A stretch of 64,000 nt of DNA from Tritrichomonas musculus (taxonomy: Eukaryota; Parabasalia; Tritrichomonadida; Tritrichomonadidae): assembly GCA_039105265.1 (NCBI GenBank), contig JAPFFF010000005.1, positions 496,001 through 560,000 on the forward strand, read 5' to 3'. Below the pieces are notes generated by a model that was not told the DNA's origin, searched no databases, and saw nothing but the letters and a program-made list of their open reading frames with translations. Shown here in pieces: positions 50,447 through 58,988 of the stretch. A program made the translations under genes and the position numbers. Within the stretch, counting starts at the first letter, position 1; each line of letters begins with the position of its first letter.

Positions 50447-51814
50447 ATGACTGAAGTTTCTGTACTTACAACAAATGAGATTGCTCAATCTCTTGGCATA
50501 ACAAAAATCTCACATTCAGCCAATGAAACAATTTCAAGGGAAACAGAACTAATCATCATGAATGTAATTGATACAGCTAAATTATTAATGATATACTCAA
50601 AGCGAAACGTTTTAACAGCTAATGACATCAACAACAGCTTAAAAACATTTGGTCTTGAAAAAATTTATGGATATACATCTATGAAAAAAGAACGTGAGAT
50701 GTCAACTATTCATTATTCACAATACTTAGATCTTAAATTTATTGAAGATGATCAACTTCAAATTAGTGATATTGCATCAAGTAAAATTCATCCATATCCA
50801 CTTATTCCAACATTTGATTGCAACTGGCTTATTGGCGACCATTTCAAATTTTCGTTAATAAAGAAAAACAAACGAAAAAAGAAAAAAGACAAAAAGAAGA
50901 GTAAACATATGAAAAATGCCAACAACAATGAAATCGAAGAAGAAGAAGAAGAAGAGTATGAAAATGATAATAACGACGAATTTACAGAAACTTCAATTAA
51001 AAACCGATTTAAATCAATAGAAATCCCATCCAAAAAATTAAAATTATATTTTGACACTTCAATTGAAGGTTTTTTCTATGGAGGAAACATTTTTGAAATG
51101 ATGTTGTCAAGAATGTCTTCTGATGAAGGAGCCGGATCTCTCCTTAGTTATTATCTCGACTTCATTGAAAGCATTTTAAAATCAACCAAATTCAATTTTC
51201 AAATGATTCGGCGTTTAATTAAACTTTCAAAAATATTAATTATAAATAGTTCATTCAATCTGGCATCATGCTCTGATCGAATGGTGTCAATCGCTTTCAC
51301 TATACTCTTGATTCCTGGGATATTGAACAATTCATTAACGTTTTCATACAGCGAAGATAATTTATTAATGCGTGATGATTGTTCTCAACTTTTTCAATGC
51401 ATATGCGATAGATTTGATGTTTATAACATATATTTAAGAGCTCAAATCGGAGAGAACCTACTAAAGGTACTTGATCAAAACTTAGATTGCTATGTTGCAT
51501 ACGGAGTTATCTTATCTTTTGCCTCATTAGGAATTCAAACAAATAAATATGTTTTATTTCCTAATGTTGAAAAAATACTTCTTAAAATTCAAGATGAATC
51601 TAATTATCCTGGACCAGAAAGGCATCTTGTTTTTGATGCACTATTGAAAGTTGTTGGCAATGGACTATACAGAGATTTGTTTCTGATGTATGTTCACAAC
51701 AACTTACAATTAAATGCATCAACACTTAGAGTTTATTCTCAAATAATTAATGCTTTAGGCGTTGACATGAAAAAGTTTTGTTACGATTCGGATGATTCAT
51801 ACATGTTTATTTAA
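50447..51814 (+). CDS. TAF6: TAF6-like TFIID/SAGA subunit
   Basis: Protein of 455 residues from ATG 50447; an in-frame TTG at 50414 is ignored. Residues 1-75 form a TAF6 histone fold: MTEVSVLTTNEIAQSLGI, then LIIMNVIDTAKLLMIYSKRN and LTANDINNSLKTFGLEKIYGY, close to the TAF6 pattern (LT--DIN-ALR--NVEPLYGF). A basic/acidic linker with K-rich and E-rich runs (about 145-185) precedes a C-terminal HEAT domain (about 215-440) typical of TAF6. TAF6 pairs with TAF9 through the histone fold in TFIID and SAGA. The HEAT domain scaffolds these complexes. Few TAFs are known in parabasalids, so this is informative about how their unusual Inr-type promoters are read. Confidence 0.82.
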   Translation: MTEVSVLTTNEIAQSLGITKISHSANETISRETELIIMNVIDTAKLLMIYSKRNVLTANDINNSLKTFGLEKIYGYTSMKKEREMSTIHYSQYLDLKFIEDDQLQISDIASSKIHPYPLIPTFDCNWLIGDHFKFSLIKKNKRKKKKDKKKSKHMKNANNNEIEEEEEEEYENDNNDEFTETSIKNRFKSIEIPSKKLKLYFDTSIEGFFYGGNIFEMMLSRMSSDEGAGSLLSYYLDFIESILKSTKFNFQMIRRLIKLSKILIINSSFNLASCSDRMVSIAFTILLIPGILNNSLTFSYSEDNLLMRDDCSQLFQCICDRFDVYNIYLRAQIGENLLKVLDQNLDCYVAYGVILSFASLGIQTNKYVLFPNVEKILLKIQDESNYPGPERHLVFDALLKVVGNGLYRDLFLMYVHNNLQLNASTLRVYSQIINALGVDMKKFCYDSDDSYMFI

Positions 51815-52927
51815 ATACATTTTTTGAATATTACCATTTGTTTGATAATCTATTTTATAATATAAAATTTTAATTAAAAGTTTAAAACAAATAATGACAT
51901 TTAATTTCCTCGAAATAATTATTGTCAATTTCTAATATATACACGTATATTAGGTGAAAAAAATGATCTTTGAGAGAGAAAAAGGTAATAAACTTTATGA
52001 ATTCAACGGTTGTTACTCATTCAAAATTTCATATTAAGAAGAAATTCATTAAATATATTGATTTCTAGCACATATTAAATATATTCATATCTATTATTAT
52101 ATTATATTATTAAAAATTATATTTGTTTTTATAGTTTTCGCTTTTGAAAACAAGATATTATTATTCATTTCATATATTATATCACTGTGCGATTCAAAAG
52201 AATATTTTAAAGGTTTATCAGGTTTCAACTGAGGAAAAAGAATAAACCCATGTAAAATTCGATATAAAAACTTAAGTATTCAATTTTTGTATATAAAATT
52301 TTTGTATATAAAATTTCGGGAAAATAAATTGTGAGCGTCACTTAACCTTTTAATTCAATTTTTGTTTAACATTCTCAATTTTTTCATTAAAGTTCAGAAT
52401 ATTTTTCTGATTAAAATATAATAACGAGATTTTATACCCAAGTAAAAGCTTTGAAATTTTATATCTTTTTCAATTATTTATTTTAAAATTGAAGGAAAAA
52501 GTTATGTGACGCCCACTTATTCTCAAAGACGCCCACTTTTTCATACTACTTTAAGTTTTTTAAAAGAATAAAAACAAATTTTTTCAATATCCTTTCAATA
52601 CGATTTACAAAAATAAAGTAACTTTATTACCTTTTTTTCTTATTCGATAATTCTTTTTTGATATTTCAAATATTTTGTATCCAATACATATGATTTTCTC
52701 ATCAAGACAAAGTGGAATAAACTGGGTTTATAAAAAAAATGATTTTTTCTTCCTGAACTATCATGATTTTTATTTACCTCAAAATTGAATGTTAATTTTT
52801 TAATTATTCAGAATTTTTACATTACGTTCTCACTTTTTACAGATTTCATTGAATAAAAATTCAAAATGAATTAAAAGAATAATATTTCAGAAAGCGACCG
52901 TTTATCCAAATTCTAGAAAGCTAAGGA
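51815..52927. other. 1.1-kb intergenic region with short repeats
   Basis: AT-rich. A 15-base unit (ATTTTTGTATATAAA) occurs twice in tandem at 52283-52312. GACGCCCACTT occurs at 52508-52518 and 52528-52538, and GTGAGCGTCAC at 52331-52341 is an imperfect inverse of GTGACGCCCAC at 52506-52516. These GC-rich words stand out from their surroundings. No gene seen. Confidence 0.5.
52896..52903 (+). promoter_or_regulatory. M3 core promoter element, IBD-like gene
   Basis: GACCGTTT inside GCGACCGTTTA, ending 24 bases before ATG 52928. It fits the T. vaginalis M3 pattern. Confidence 0.55.
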
Positions 52928-54131
52928 ATGAAAGAAAGTGAGCAGCCTGCTCCTCCTATGCCACCTACCCAACAACATAAGCATTTCATGACCTTAGGAG
53001 GTGGCATGGGCCTCCCTCAAAAAAAACTTTCGTTGGGCCAAGGATCTTTGTCTCCATCAACTTTAAGTTCTTCATTTTCTATACCAAGAGAGCAAACACC
53101 TATATCTCATCTCCCAGATATTTATACAACATGCCCAGAACTTCGAAAATTCAAAACTTTCATGATTTTATCACCGAATAATAATAATAACAATAACGAT
53201 GATACAGATGTTATAAAAATCAAAGATCCTATTAAACCTCATCCACAACCTCCAGCTGATCAAACAGCTTTTCAGCAGCCCCAAATACAACTCCCACAAC
53301 AACCTCTTCAACAACAACCTCAAAATAAACCAACGATGCCTCGACCATTTGTTCCTAATCCGTCAACACCAGTTATTTTTCCTTTTCAAAGATGCCCTTT
53401 TCCATTTCAACCATTTCCAGTTTTTCAGATTTTTGATCCGAACGCACCTGTTTTAAGGCCGTATGTATTTTATTTTTATTTTATTTATTCCTTATCTCAT
53501 TTTAATTTTTTATATCTGCTACACTGTTGGTGCACCACAAATGCAATCTTTAATTGAAAGTAGATTTTAATGAATTAAAAAATTAAAATGACAATAAGGG
53601 ATATTTAAAATATTTTTATTTTATACTTTACTAACATTTAGGCATGAACTTGGCTTTGTTCCAAAAAGCGAATGGCCCCCTCAAGTTTTTTCTCTCTGGG
53701 ATTTGCGACAGATGTATTTTACTCGAAGAAATGGCGCAGGGCGAAGATTTGATTTTAAATTGTATAATGCCCTGTTAATTACAAAAGTTTTTCCTCCTGC
53801 ATATTCTTTTATTGGCGCTATGTGGGTTGGTCCAACCCTGATGAAAATTAACTCACAAACTTTTGCTCAACTTTTAGGTATTCATGCAGTTCAAGGCGGT
53901 TTATTCCATAAACAAGGCAATTTTTCACGTCATGGATTTCAGCAAGTTCAAAAACAAAGTCAGCAAGCTATGCAACTAAATATTGATCTTCGTGATGTTG
54001 ATGATTATAATGTGCGTTTATTCACTGATCAATTAAACCGCTTCTCTCGTGATACTGAGTTTGTAATTACAGATTCACTTCCAACTCTGAATGATGAAGA
54101 TGAAGAGGAAGATGCCAATGCAACAAATTGA
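52928..54131 (+). CDS. initiator-binding-domain-like protein, two exons
   Basis: Exon 1 is 52928-53460 and exon 2 is 53642-54131; joined they give 340 residues in one frame. The N-terminal half is P/Q-rich. The exon 2 part (EWPPQVFSLWDLRQMYF..., RFDFKLYNALLI, INSQTFAQLLGIHAVQGGLF, then QGNFSRHGF) resembles the trichomonad IBD family, winged-helix proteins typified by IBP39 that bind the Inr promoter element: a tryptophan-led helix, an RF-x-x-KL-x-x-LL helix, and a W-x-x-F-x-IN...FA-x-LLGI-x-x-GGLF block. The tail is acidic. IBD proteins are a parabasalid expansion of transcription factors. Whether this one binds DNA is not shown. An M3 site, not an Inr, lies ahead of it. Confidence 0.65.
53461..53641 (+). 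other. spliceosomal intron
   Basis: 181 bases. 5' site GTATGT at 53461; 3' site ACTAACATTTAG ending at 53641, with the branch point fused to the splice site as in T. vaginalis (ACTAACACACAG). Splicing out the intron keeps the frame (exon 1 ends with two bases of a Pro codon), and exon 2 continues protein-like sequence without a stop. Confidence 0.9.
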
Positions 54132-54449
54132 TTTCTATGCAGCCATTTTTACAATTATTATAGCTCATATATATATTTTTATATTCTTTTTTCGTGTTTA
54201 TGTTCATAAAATGTTCTTTTATCAGTATTTTTTTGCAAAATACTTTTTTGATTATTCTTTACGATAAATGAGAATGCTTTCAGAAGAGTAAATGACCCAT
54301 ATTTCATTTAACCTTTTATTTGTTGAGTTGAAAATTTTTAAAATGGCCAAATGAAAACGATTATTTTACATAGAAAATCATATCAAATTGAATTCATTTT
54401 TATCGTTACCGAAACTTTAGCTTATTTATAAACAACCTTTTATTTTTTC
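54132..54449. other. intergenic between tandem plus-strand genes
   Basis: 318 bases, AT-rich. It ends in CCTTT (54436-54440), the probable M5 start element of the next gene. Confidence 0.55.
54436..54440 (+). promoter_or_regulatory. M5-like start element, Q/P-rich gene
   Basis: CCTTT fits the T. vaginalis M5 motif, which overlaps the start site in genes without an Inr. It is 9 bases before ATG 54450. A five-base match is weak alone. Confidence 0.35.
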
Positions 54450-57215
54450 ATGAGCCGACGAACATACACTGCAGAAGAAATAGTTTCGTATTACTCTCCC
54501 TCAGGTTTACCAAATAATTTTTCATCTTTTGGTCCTGTTGGAAATAATAGGCCTGATTTTCGGCCACTTCGAATGAATAATTTTTCAAACAATACAAATA
54601 TAACAAACAATAATAAATCTGATAATGATGGACAATATCCACCGCTTAATAGAGCAAGCTCAGAACAAACTGCAAACTGGGAACCTCATACTAATCCACA
54701 AAAGAGTCCTCTTGCTCCTTTTTCTAGCTCAATGAATATTAATAACATGCCAAAACATCAACAATCTATTTCTCCATCAGATTCAAATATTCAAGCATAC
54801 AGTTCTTCTTCATTTCAACAGGATTTTGCATCAGTTTTAACACCTACTAATGACCAAATGCCGTTAAACGAACAACAACAATTACCACAACAAACAGGCT
54901 CTCTTCCGCCTAATACACAAATACCTCCCCAGCAATCACAACAGCAACAACAGCCACCACAATATCCATTTATGTACATCTCTCCTACTCAATTTTATCC
55001 ATTCATGAATAGTGCTCAACCATTTGCTGTATATTCTCAATACCCACAACCTCCTCAATTTCAACCACCTGGCTATGGACGACCACCTCCTCAACCACAA
55101 TTTTCGCAGCGTTTTGCTTATGTCAATCAGCCAGTTATTCCTCAAATACTTCAAACAGATCAAATCAATCTTGGAATTCCTCAACCACAACCGCAACTAC
55201 AGCCGCAACCACACCAACAATCCCATTCAATGGATGTATCATTTAATCCACGTCCTTTAGGATCTCAATTCCCAAACCAAACATCAACACTTCAGCAACC
55301 TCCAGTTATGGATATCGATCAAAACCAATTTCCTCAACAATCTTCACAATCGAGCCAGCAAATTGCAAATAATAATGAATATGACGAAAGTGAAGATCCC
55401 ACTATGCTCATGAAATATGATTTTGCATTTCCAACTGGCACATCACAATCTGCTCCAGAAGAAGAATCTTTTGGCTCTGTTCTTCACCCACATCAACAAC
55501 CTCCACAGCAACCACAACAAAAGCAACAGCCTGCTGATAAAGCTTTTAATCCATCTCGTCTACCCTATCCAGGTATGAATGATATTCAACAACAAATTCC
55601 ATCACAACCTCAACAATCAGGAAGTAATGATGGACTTGAATTTTCTTCTGTACTTCAAGAACAAGACGAATTTAGATCAGTTATTGGTGCAGGCTTCAAT
55701 CCAATGGAAATTCAACAAAACGCTGCTTTTTCATCTTTCCCACCATCAAATGATTCATTTTCATCAGTTGTTGTTGGCGAGCCAAATGAAGATACTTTTT
55801 CATCAATTGTATCTCCATCTGCTCAACAGCCACCTCAACAAGCATCTTCGAATTCTGGCTCAAATCAAGGATCAATGGATTCAAATACTTTCGAGAATGG
55901 CTTTCCTGATCCAAATTTAAATCCTGGTCAAGGAATGCAGAACGAGTTTCCAAGTATTTTTAACAATCCTCAATCATTCCAATCTCCACAACTATCAAAC
56001 CAATCTTTTAATTCTTTGTTTTCAAACAGCAATCAATCTTTCCCAAGTGTAGTTTCATCTTTGCCACCACAGCAAAAAGCTCAGCAACAATTACAAGGAT
56101 CAACGGATGGAATGAATCCCTCAACATTCCATTCAATTGGCGTTGAATCTCCTCAATTCCATCCTCAAAATTTCGACGCCTCTAGCTATTCAATTTTTGA
56201 CATGCAAAAACAGCAACAAGACGAGTTTTCAAGTGTAATCAAACCTCAAGCACAAAAATCACCGCAACCACAGCAAGTTCCACAAATTGAACCAGCTGTC
56301 TTCACTTTCCAACCTAAAAAGGCTTTCGGAATTTCATCTTCAGTCCCGCCAAAAGATACTTTCCATCCTCAACCAATTATTCAACATCCACCACAGCCAC
56401 AACCGCAAGTTCAGCCTCCACCACAAGTACAGCAACCACCAATATCACCTCCAATACTTCAACCACCACCACAAATCCAGCCACCACCGCAAATCCAACC
56501 ACCACTACCACAACAACAGCAGCAAATGGAAGATAAGAAACCAGCTTTCGAAGCTCCAACTTTTGCACCACGAAGAATTGTTGATCCACTCCACTTAAAA
56601 GGTAATAATCCAATTCGTTCCAAGTCGACTCCAATGAGAACCCAAAGCGAACAATTGATGATTCCGACAATCAGACCAGTATCTCCACAATTCCAACCAC
56701 AACCACAACCAACATTACAAATGCCACCACAGTCAATCTTCCAACCACAGCCTCAACCAACATTACAACCACCTCCTCAACTTCAACCACAGCCTCAATT
56801 GCACGATGCTGTTCAAGTTCAACATTCAATTCTCCAACAGCAGGTTGTTGTTCAACAACCTCAACAACAGCAACAGCCACAAGTTCCATTACGTGAATTC
56901 CCTGAAATTCAGAAGGAAATCACTTCAACAGATCCATCAATGAAAAAATTTCAACCAAAGCCATTTAACGCAATAGAGGTTGAAGAACAAAAGAGACCAG
57001 AATCTCCATCAAATGTTCCTAATCAGCCTCCTCCTCCTCAACGTCAAAAATCAAGTCAACCAAAACAAATCAGAAAGAGGCAGCTTCCAGGACCTCCTTT
57101 TGATCCAAAACCAATTGCTCACGAATTTTACTATTCTCCAACTCCAGCTCCAGATATTCGAAATGCGATTAAACCTCGAAAAGATACTCTAATTGGCAGG
57201 AGGAGAGTTTGGTGA
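54450..57215 (+). CDS. Q/P-rich protein with N-terminal 4E-binding-like motif
   Basis: Protein of 921 residues. It is low-complexity throughout, dominated by Q, P, S and N, with repeated short phrases around FSSV (EEFGSVLH, LEFSSVLQ, EFRSVIGAG, DTFSSIVSP, DEFSSVIKP) at roughly 30-60-residue spacing. The first residues read RRTYTAEEIVSYYSP, like the canonical eIF4E-binding motif YxxxxL-hydrophobic seen in 4E-T (YTKEELL), with Ile for Leu. The C terminus is basic and ends DTLIGRRRVW. This combination suggests a translation repressor or P-body scaffold, as an inference. No folded domain is visible. ATG 54450 is the first methionine. Confidence 0.7.
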   Translation: MSRRTYTAEEIVSYYSPSGLPNNFSSFGPVGNNRPDFRPLRMNNFSNNTNITNNNKSDNDGQYPPLNRASSEQTANWEPHTNPQKSPLAPFSSSMNINNMPKHQQSISPSDSNIQAYSSSSFQQDFASVLTPTNDQMPLNEQQQLPQQTGSLPPNTQIPPQQSQQQQQPPQYPFMYISPTQFYPFMNSAQPFAVYSQYPQPPQFQPPGYGRPPPQPQFSQRFAYVNQPVIPQILQTDQINLGIPQPQPQLQPQPHQQSHSMDVSFNPRPLGSQFPNQTSTLQQPPVMDIDQNQFPQQSSQSSQQIANNNEYDESEDPTMLMKYDFAFPTGTSQSAPEEESFGSVLHPHQQPPQQPQQKQQPADKAFNPSRLPYPGMNDIQQQIPSQPQQSGSNDGLEFSSVLQEQDEFRSVIGAGFNPMEIQQNAAFSSFPPSNDSFSSVVVGEPNEDTFSSIVSPSAQQPPQQASSNSGSNQGSMDSNTFENGFPDPNLNPGQGMQNEFPSIFNNPQSFQSPQLSNQSFNSLFSNSNQSFPSVVSSLPPQQKAQQQLQGSTDGMNPSTFHSIGVESPQFHPQNFDASSYSIFDMQKQQQDEFSSVIKPQAQKSPQPQQVPQIEPAVFTFQPKKAFGISSSVPPKDTFHPQPIIQHPPQPQPQVQPPPQVQQPPISPPILQPPPQIQPPPQIQPPLPQQQQQMEDKKPAFEAPTFAPRRIVDPLHLKGNNPIRSKSTPMRTQSEQLMIPTIRPVSPQFQPQPQPTLQMPPQSIFQPQPQPTLQPPPQLQPQPQLHDAVQVQHSILQQQVVVQQPQQQQQPQVPLREFPEIQKEITSTDPSMKKFQPKPFNAIEVEEQKRPESPSNVPNQPPPPQRQKSSQPKQIRKRQLPGPPFDPKPIAHEFYYSPTPAPDIRNAIKPRKDTLIGRRRVW

Positions 57216-57533
57216 AATGTAGTTAGAATAAATCAAGTTTTTATATTATTTTATATTTTTTCGGTGTTTAAATTATATAATTTTGTTGCTTTTAAAAATT
57301 ATATTTAAAAAATGGGCTATTGCACATCAAAAATTCTGTCATCCTTCTCAAAAATTTTTTATCGTTTCAATTACCAAGACTTCACATAATTAAAATTTAT
57401 AAAAAATGAGTGGTTTTTCTAAGGATGTGTCAATTTTTTTTTTTGAAACTAATTATCTTATTACCATGCTTTATTTTAAATTTTCAGCGATTGCTGAATT
57501 TAATGGATCAACACATATAAATGAACAAAAATC

Positions 57534-57549
57534 CTGAGGGGCCCCTCAG
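57534..57549. repeat. perfect 16-bp GC-rich palindrome
   Basis: CTGAGGGGCCCCTCAG, a perfect palindrome with 12 of 16 bases G or C, set in strongly AT-rich DNA. It may be a dimeric protein-binding site or the tip of a larger element. Confidence 0.85.
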
Positions 57550-57845
57550 AAAAAGTGGAAACGAAAATACATTTATTGCATAAAATATTGTGATGTTTTT
57601 GATTTTATTAATAATAATAAATAATACATTCATTATAGAAATTAATATAATAATATTTAGTAAACTTAATGGAAAAAGCATCGTTAATGACGGGTAATGT
57701 AATAAGCTTCTCCTGTTTTTTTTTTTTTTTTTTTTTTTTTGAATGGTTGAATCATTACTAATGGTTTTAAACCATCTATTACAATATAAATAAAAACCTT
57801 TTTTTTCGGATTTTTCCAAATATTAATTTTTTGCTGAAAAAAACA

Positions 57846-58089
57846 TATAGTCTAGAGGAAAACCCCGCTACTAAATGGAAAACCCCCTACCAAATCTCTA
57901 TATAAAAGAGTTAGAATCATAATATTATATATACATATAGATAAAATGTTCATTTGATAAAATAATTATTATTATTTAAAAAATGTTTATTTTATATTTA
58001 GATATTAGTATTTAAAAATGCAATCTATTCAATTTTTTATTCGAAAAATTGAATAGAAAATTTGTAGGTGGATTTTCCAGTAGACTATA
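57846..58089. mobile_element. 244-bp MITE-like element
   Basis: Terminal inverted repeats of 26 bp: left 57846-57871 begins TATAGTCTAGAGGAAAACCC and right 58064-58089, read inward, begins TATAGTCTACTGGAAAATCC; 21 of 26 bases agree. Both ends begin with TA, consistent with a TA target duplication. There is no coding capacity. Inside are a direct repeat (57857-57876 and 57877-57895) and a perfect 14-bp hairpin (58024-58037 with 58044-58057). Fits a non-autonomous Tc1/mariner-type MITE; its ends do not match the mariner at 37.4 kb. Confidence 0.6.
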
Positions 58090-58979
58090 GATCAATTATT
58101 TTTTTTACAGTCAAATGATTTTTACTGTTTTTTTTAACAAAAAAAAATACAAATTCATTATTCCAAAGAGAGTTTTATAAATGAAAATCTATGAACTGTT
58201 TTTGTTCTTCCAAAATATAATATTTATGAGAAAAAAAGTAACATTCATTATATCATATTTTATCAAATATTAATAATTTGTCAAATTGTTTTTCTAGGGG
58301 ATTATGTTTAAGCCTTTGCTTTTTAAATCAAATATGATATATTTGCACGAATGTAATATATAAAATTCCTCAAATTTCTCAAATATTACATATATTGGCT
58401 TTTCTTTTAAGAAACTATAAAAAAAATGAATTATTTACAAATAAGGTTGATAGAATATCTTTAAATCATTGATAATTATTCTCTTTTTTCATAATATTCT
58501 CTAAAACCCAGCAATATTTTAAAAATTTTTTATAACAATACATGGGACCCGACGATCAAGTTTTGTTAATGTTTCATAAACTCTAAAAATCCCAACATTA
58601 TTTGATGTTACCAGAAAAAAAGCAATAATATATATTTCAACTAAACTGGCATGAAAAAATTATAAAAAAAAATTCTTTTTGCCATTTTTTTTTCATTTCT
58701 ATTCAAAATATTTTATAAAAAACATTTGCCTCTGAAAATATTATGCTTAATTTAAAAATTCAATAAGGAAATATTCAAGTTAAACTCAAAGAATTCAATT
58801 TTTGAAGAAAAAAAAAAAAAAAAAAAAAAAAACATTTTTTATTATATAAGGATTTGAAAGATTTGTACTATAATAAATTATTTAACTATCATATAATGTG
58901 AATTGTGATGATACCATTTTCTATTTTAATTCAATATTGTATGCTAGTATAAATAATATAATTTCAATTTAAATTTATT

Positions 58980-58984
58980 TCACT
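58980..58984 (+). promoter_or_regulatory. Inr-like element, second WD40 gene
   Basis: TCACT fits the Inr, with its A 7 bases before ATG 58989. Confidence 0.5.
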
Positions 58985-58988
58985 TTCA

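Larger units (their letters stand above)
57216..58988. other. 1.8-kb intergenic region with MITE-like element
   Basis: It contains a 16-bp perfect GC-rich palindrome (57534-57549), a 25-base T run (57716-57740), the MITE-like element (57846-58089) and a 25-base A run (58808-58832). No gene seen. Confidence 0.6.

Noticed and set aside
54936-56889. Several long antisense frames over the Q/P-rich gene (V-, L- and R-rich)
   Set aside because: Mirror images of CAA/CCA-rich codons; low complexity with no independent start signal.
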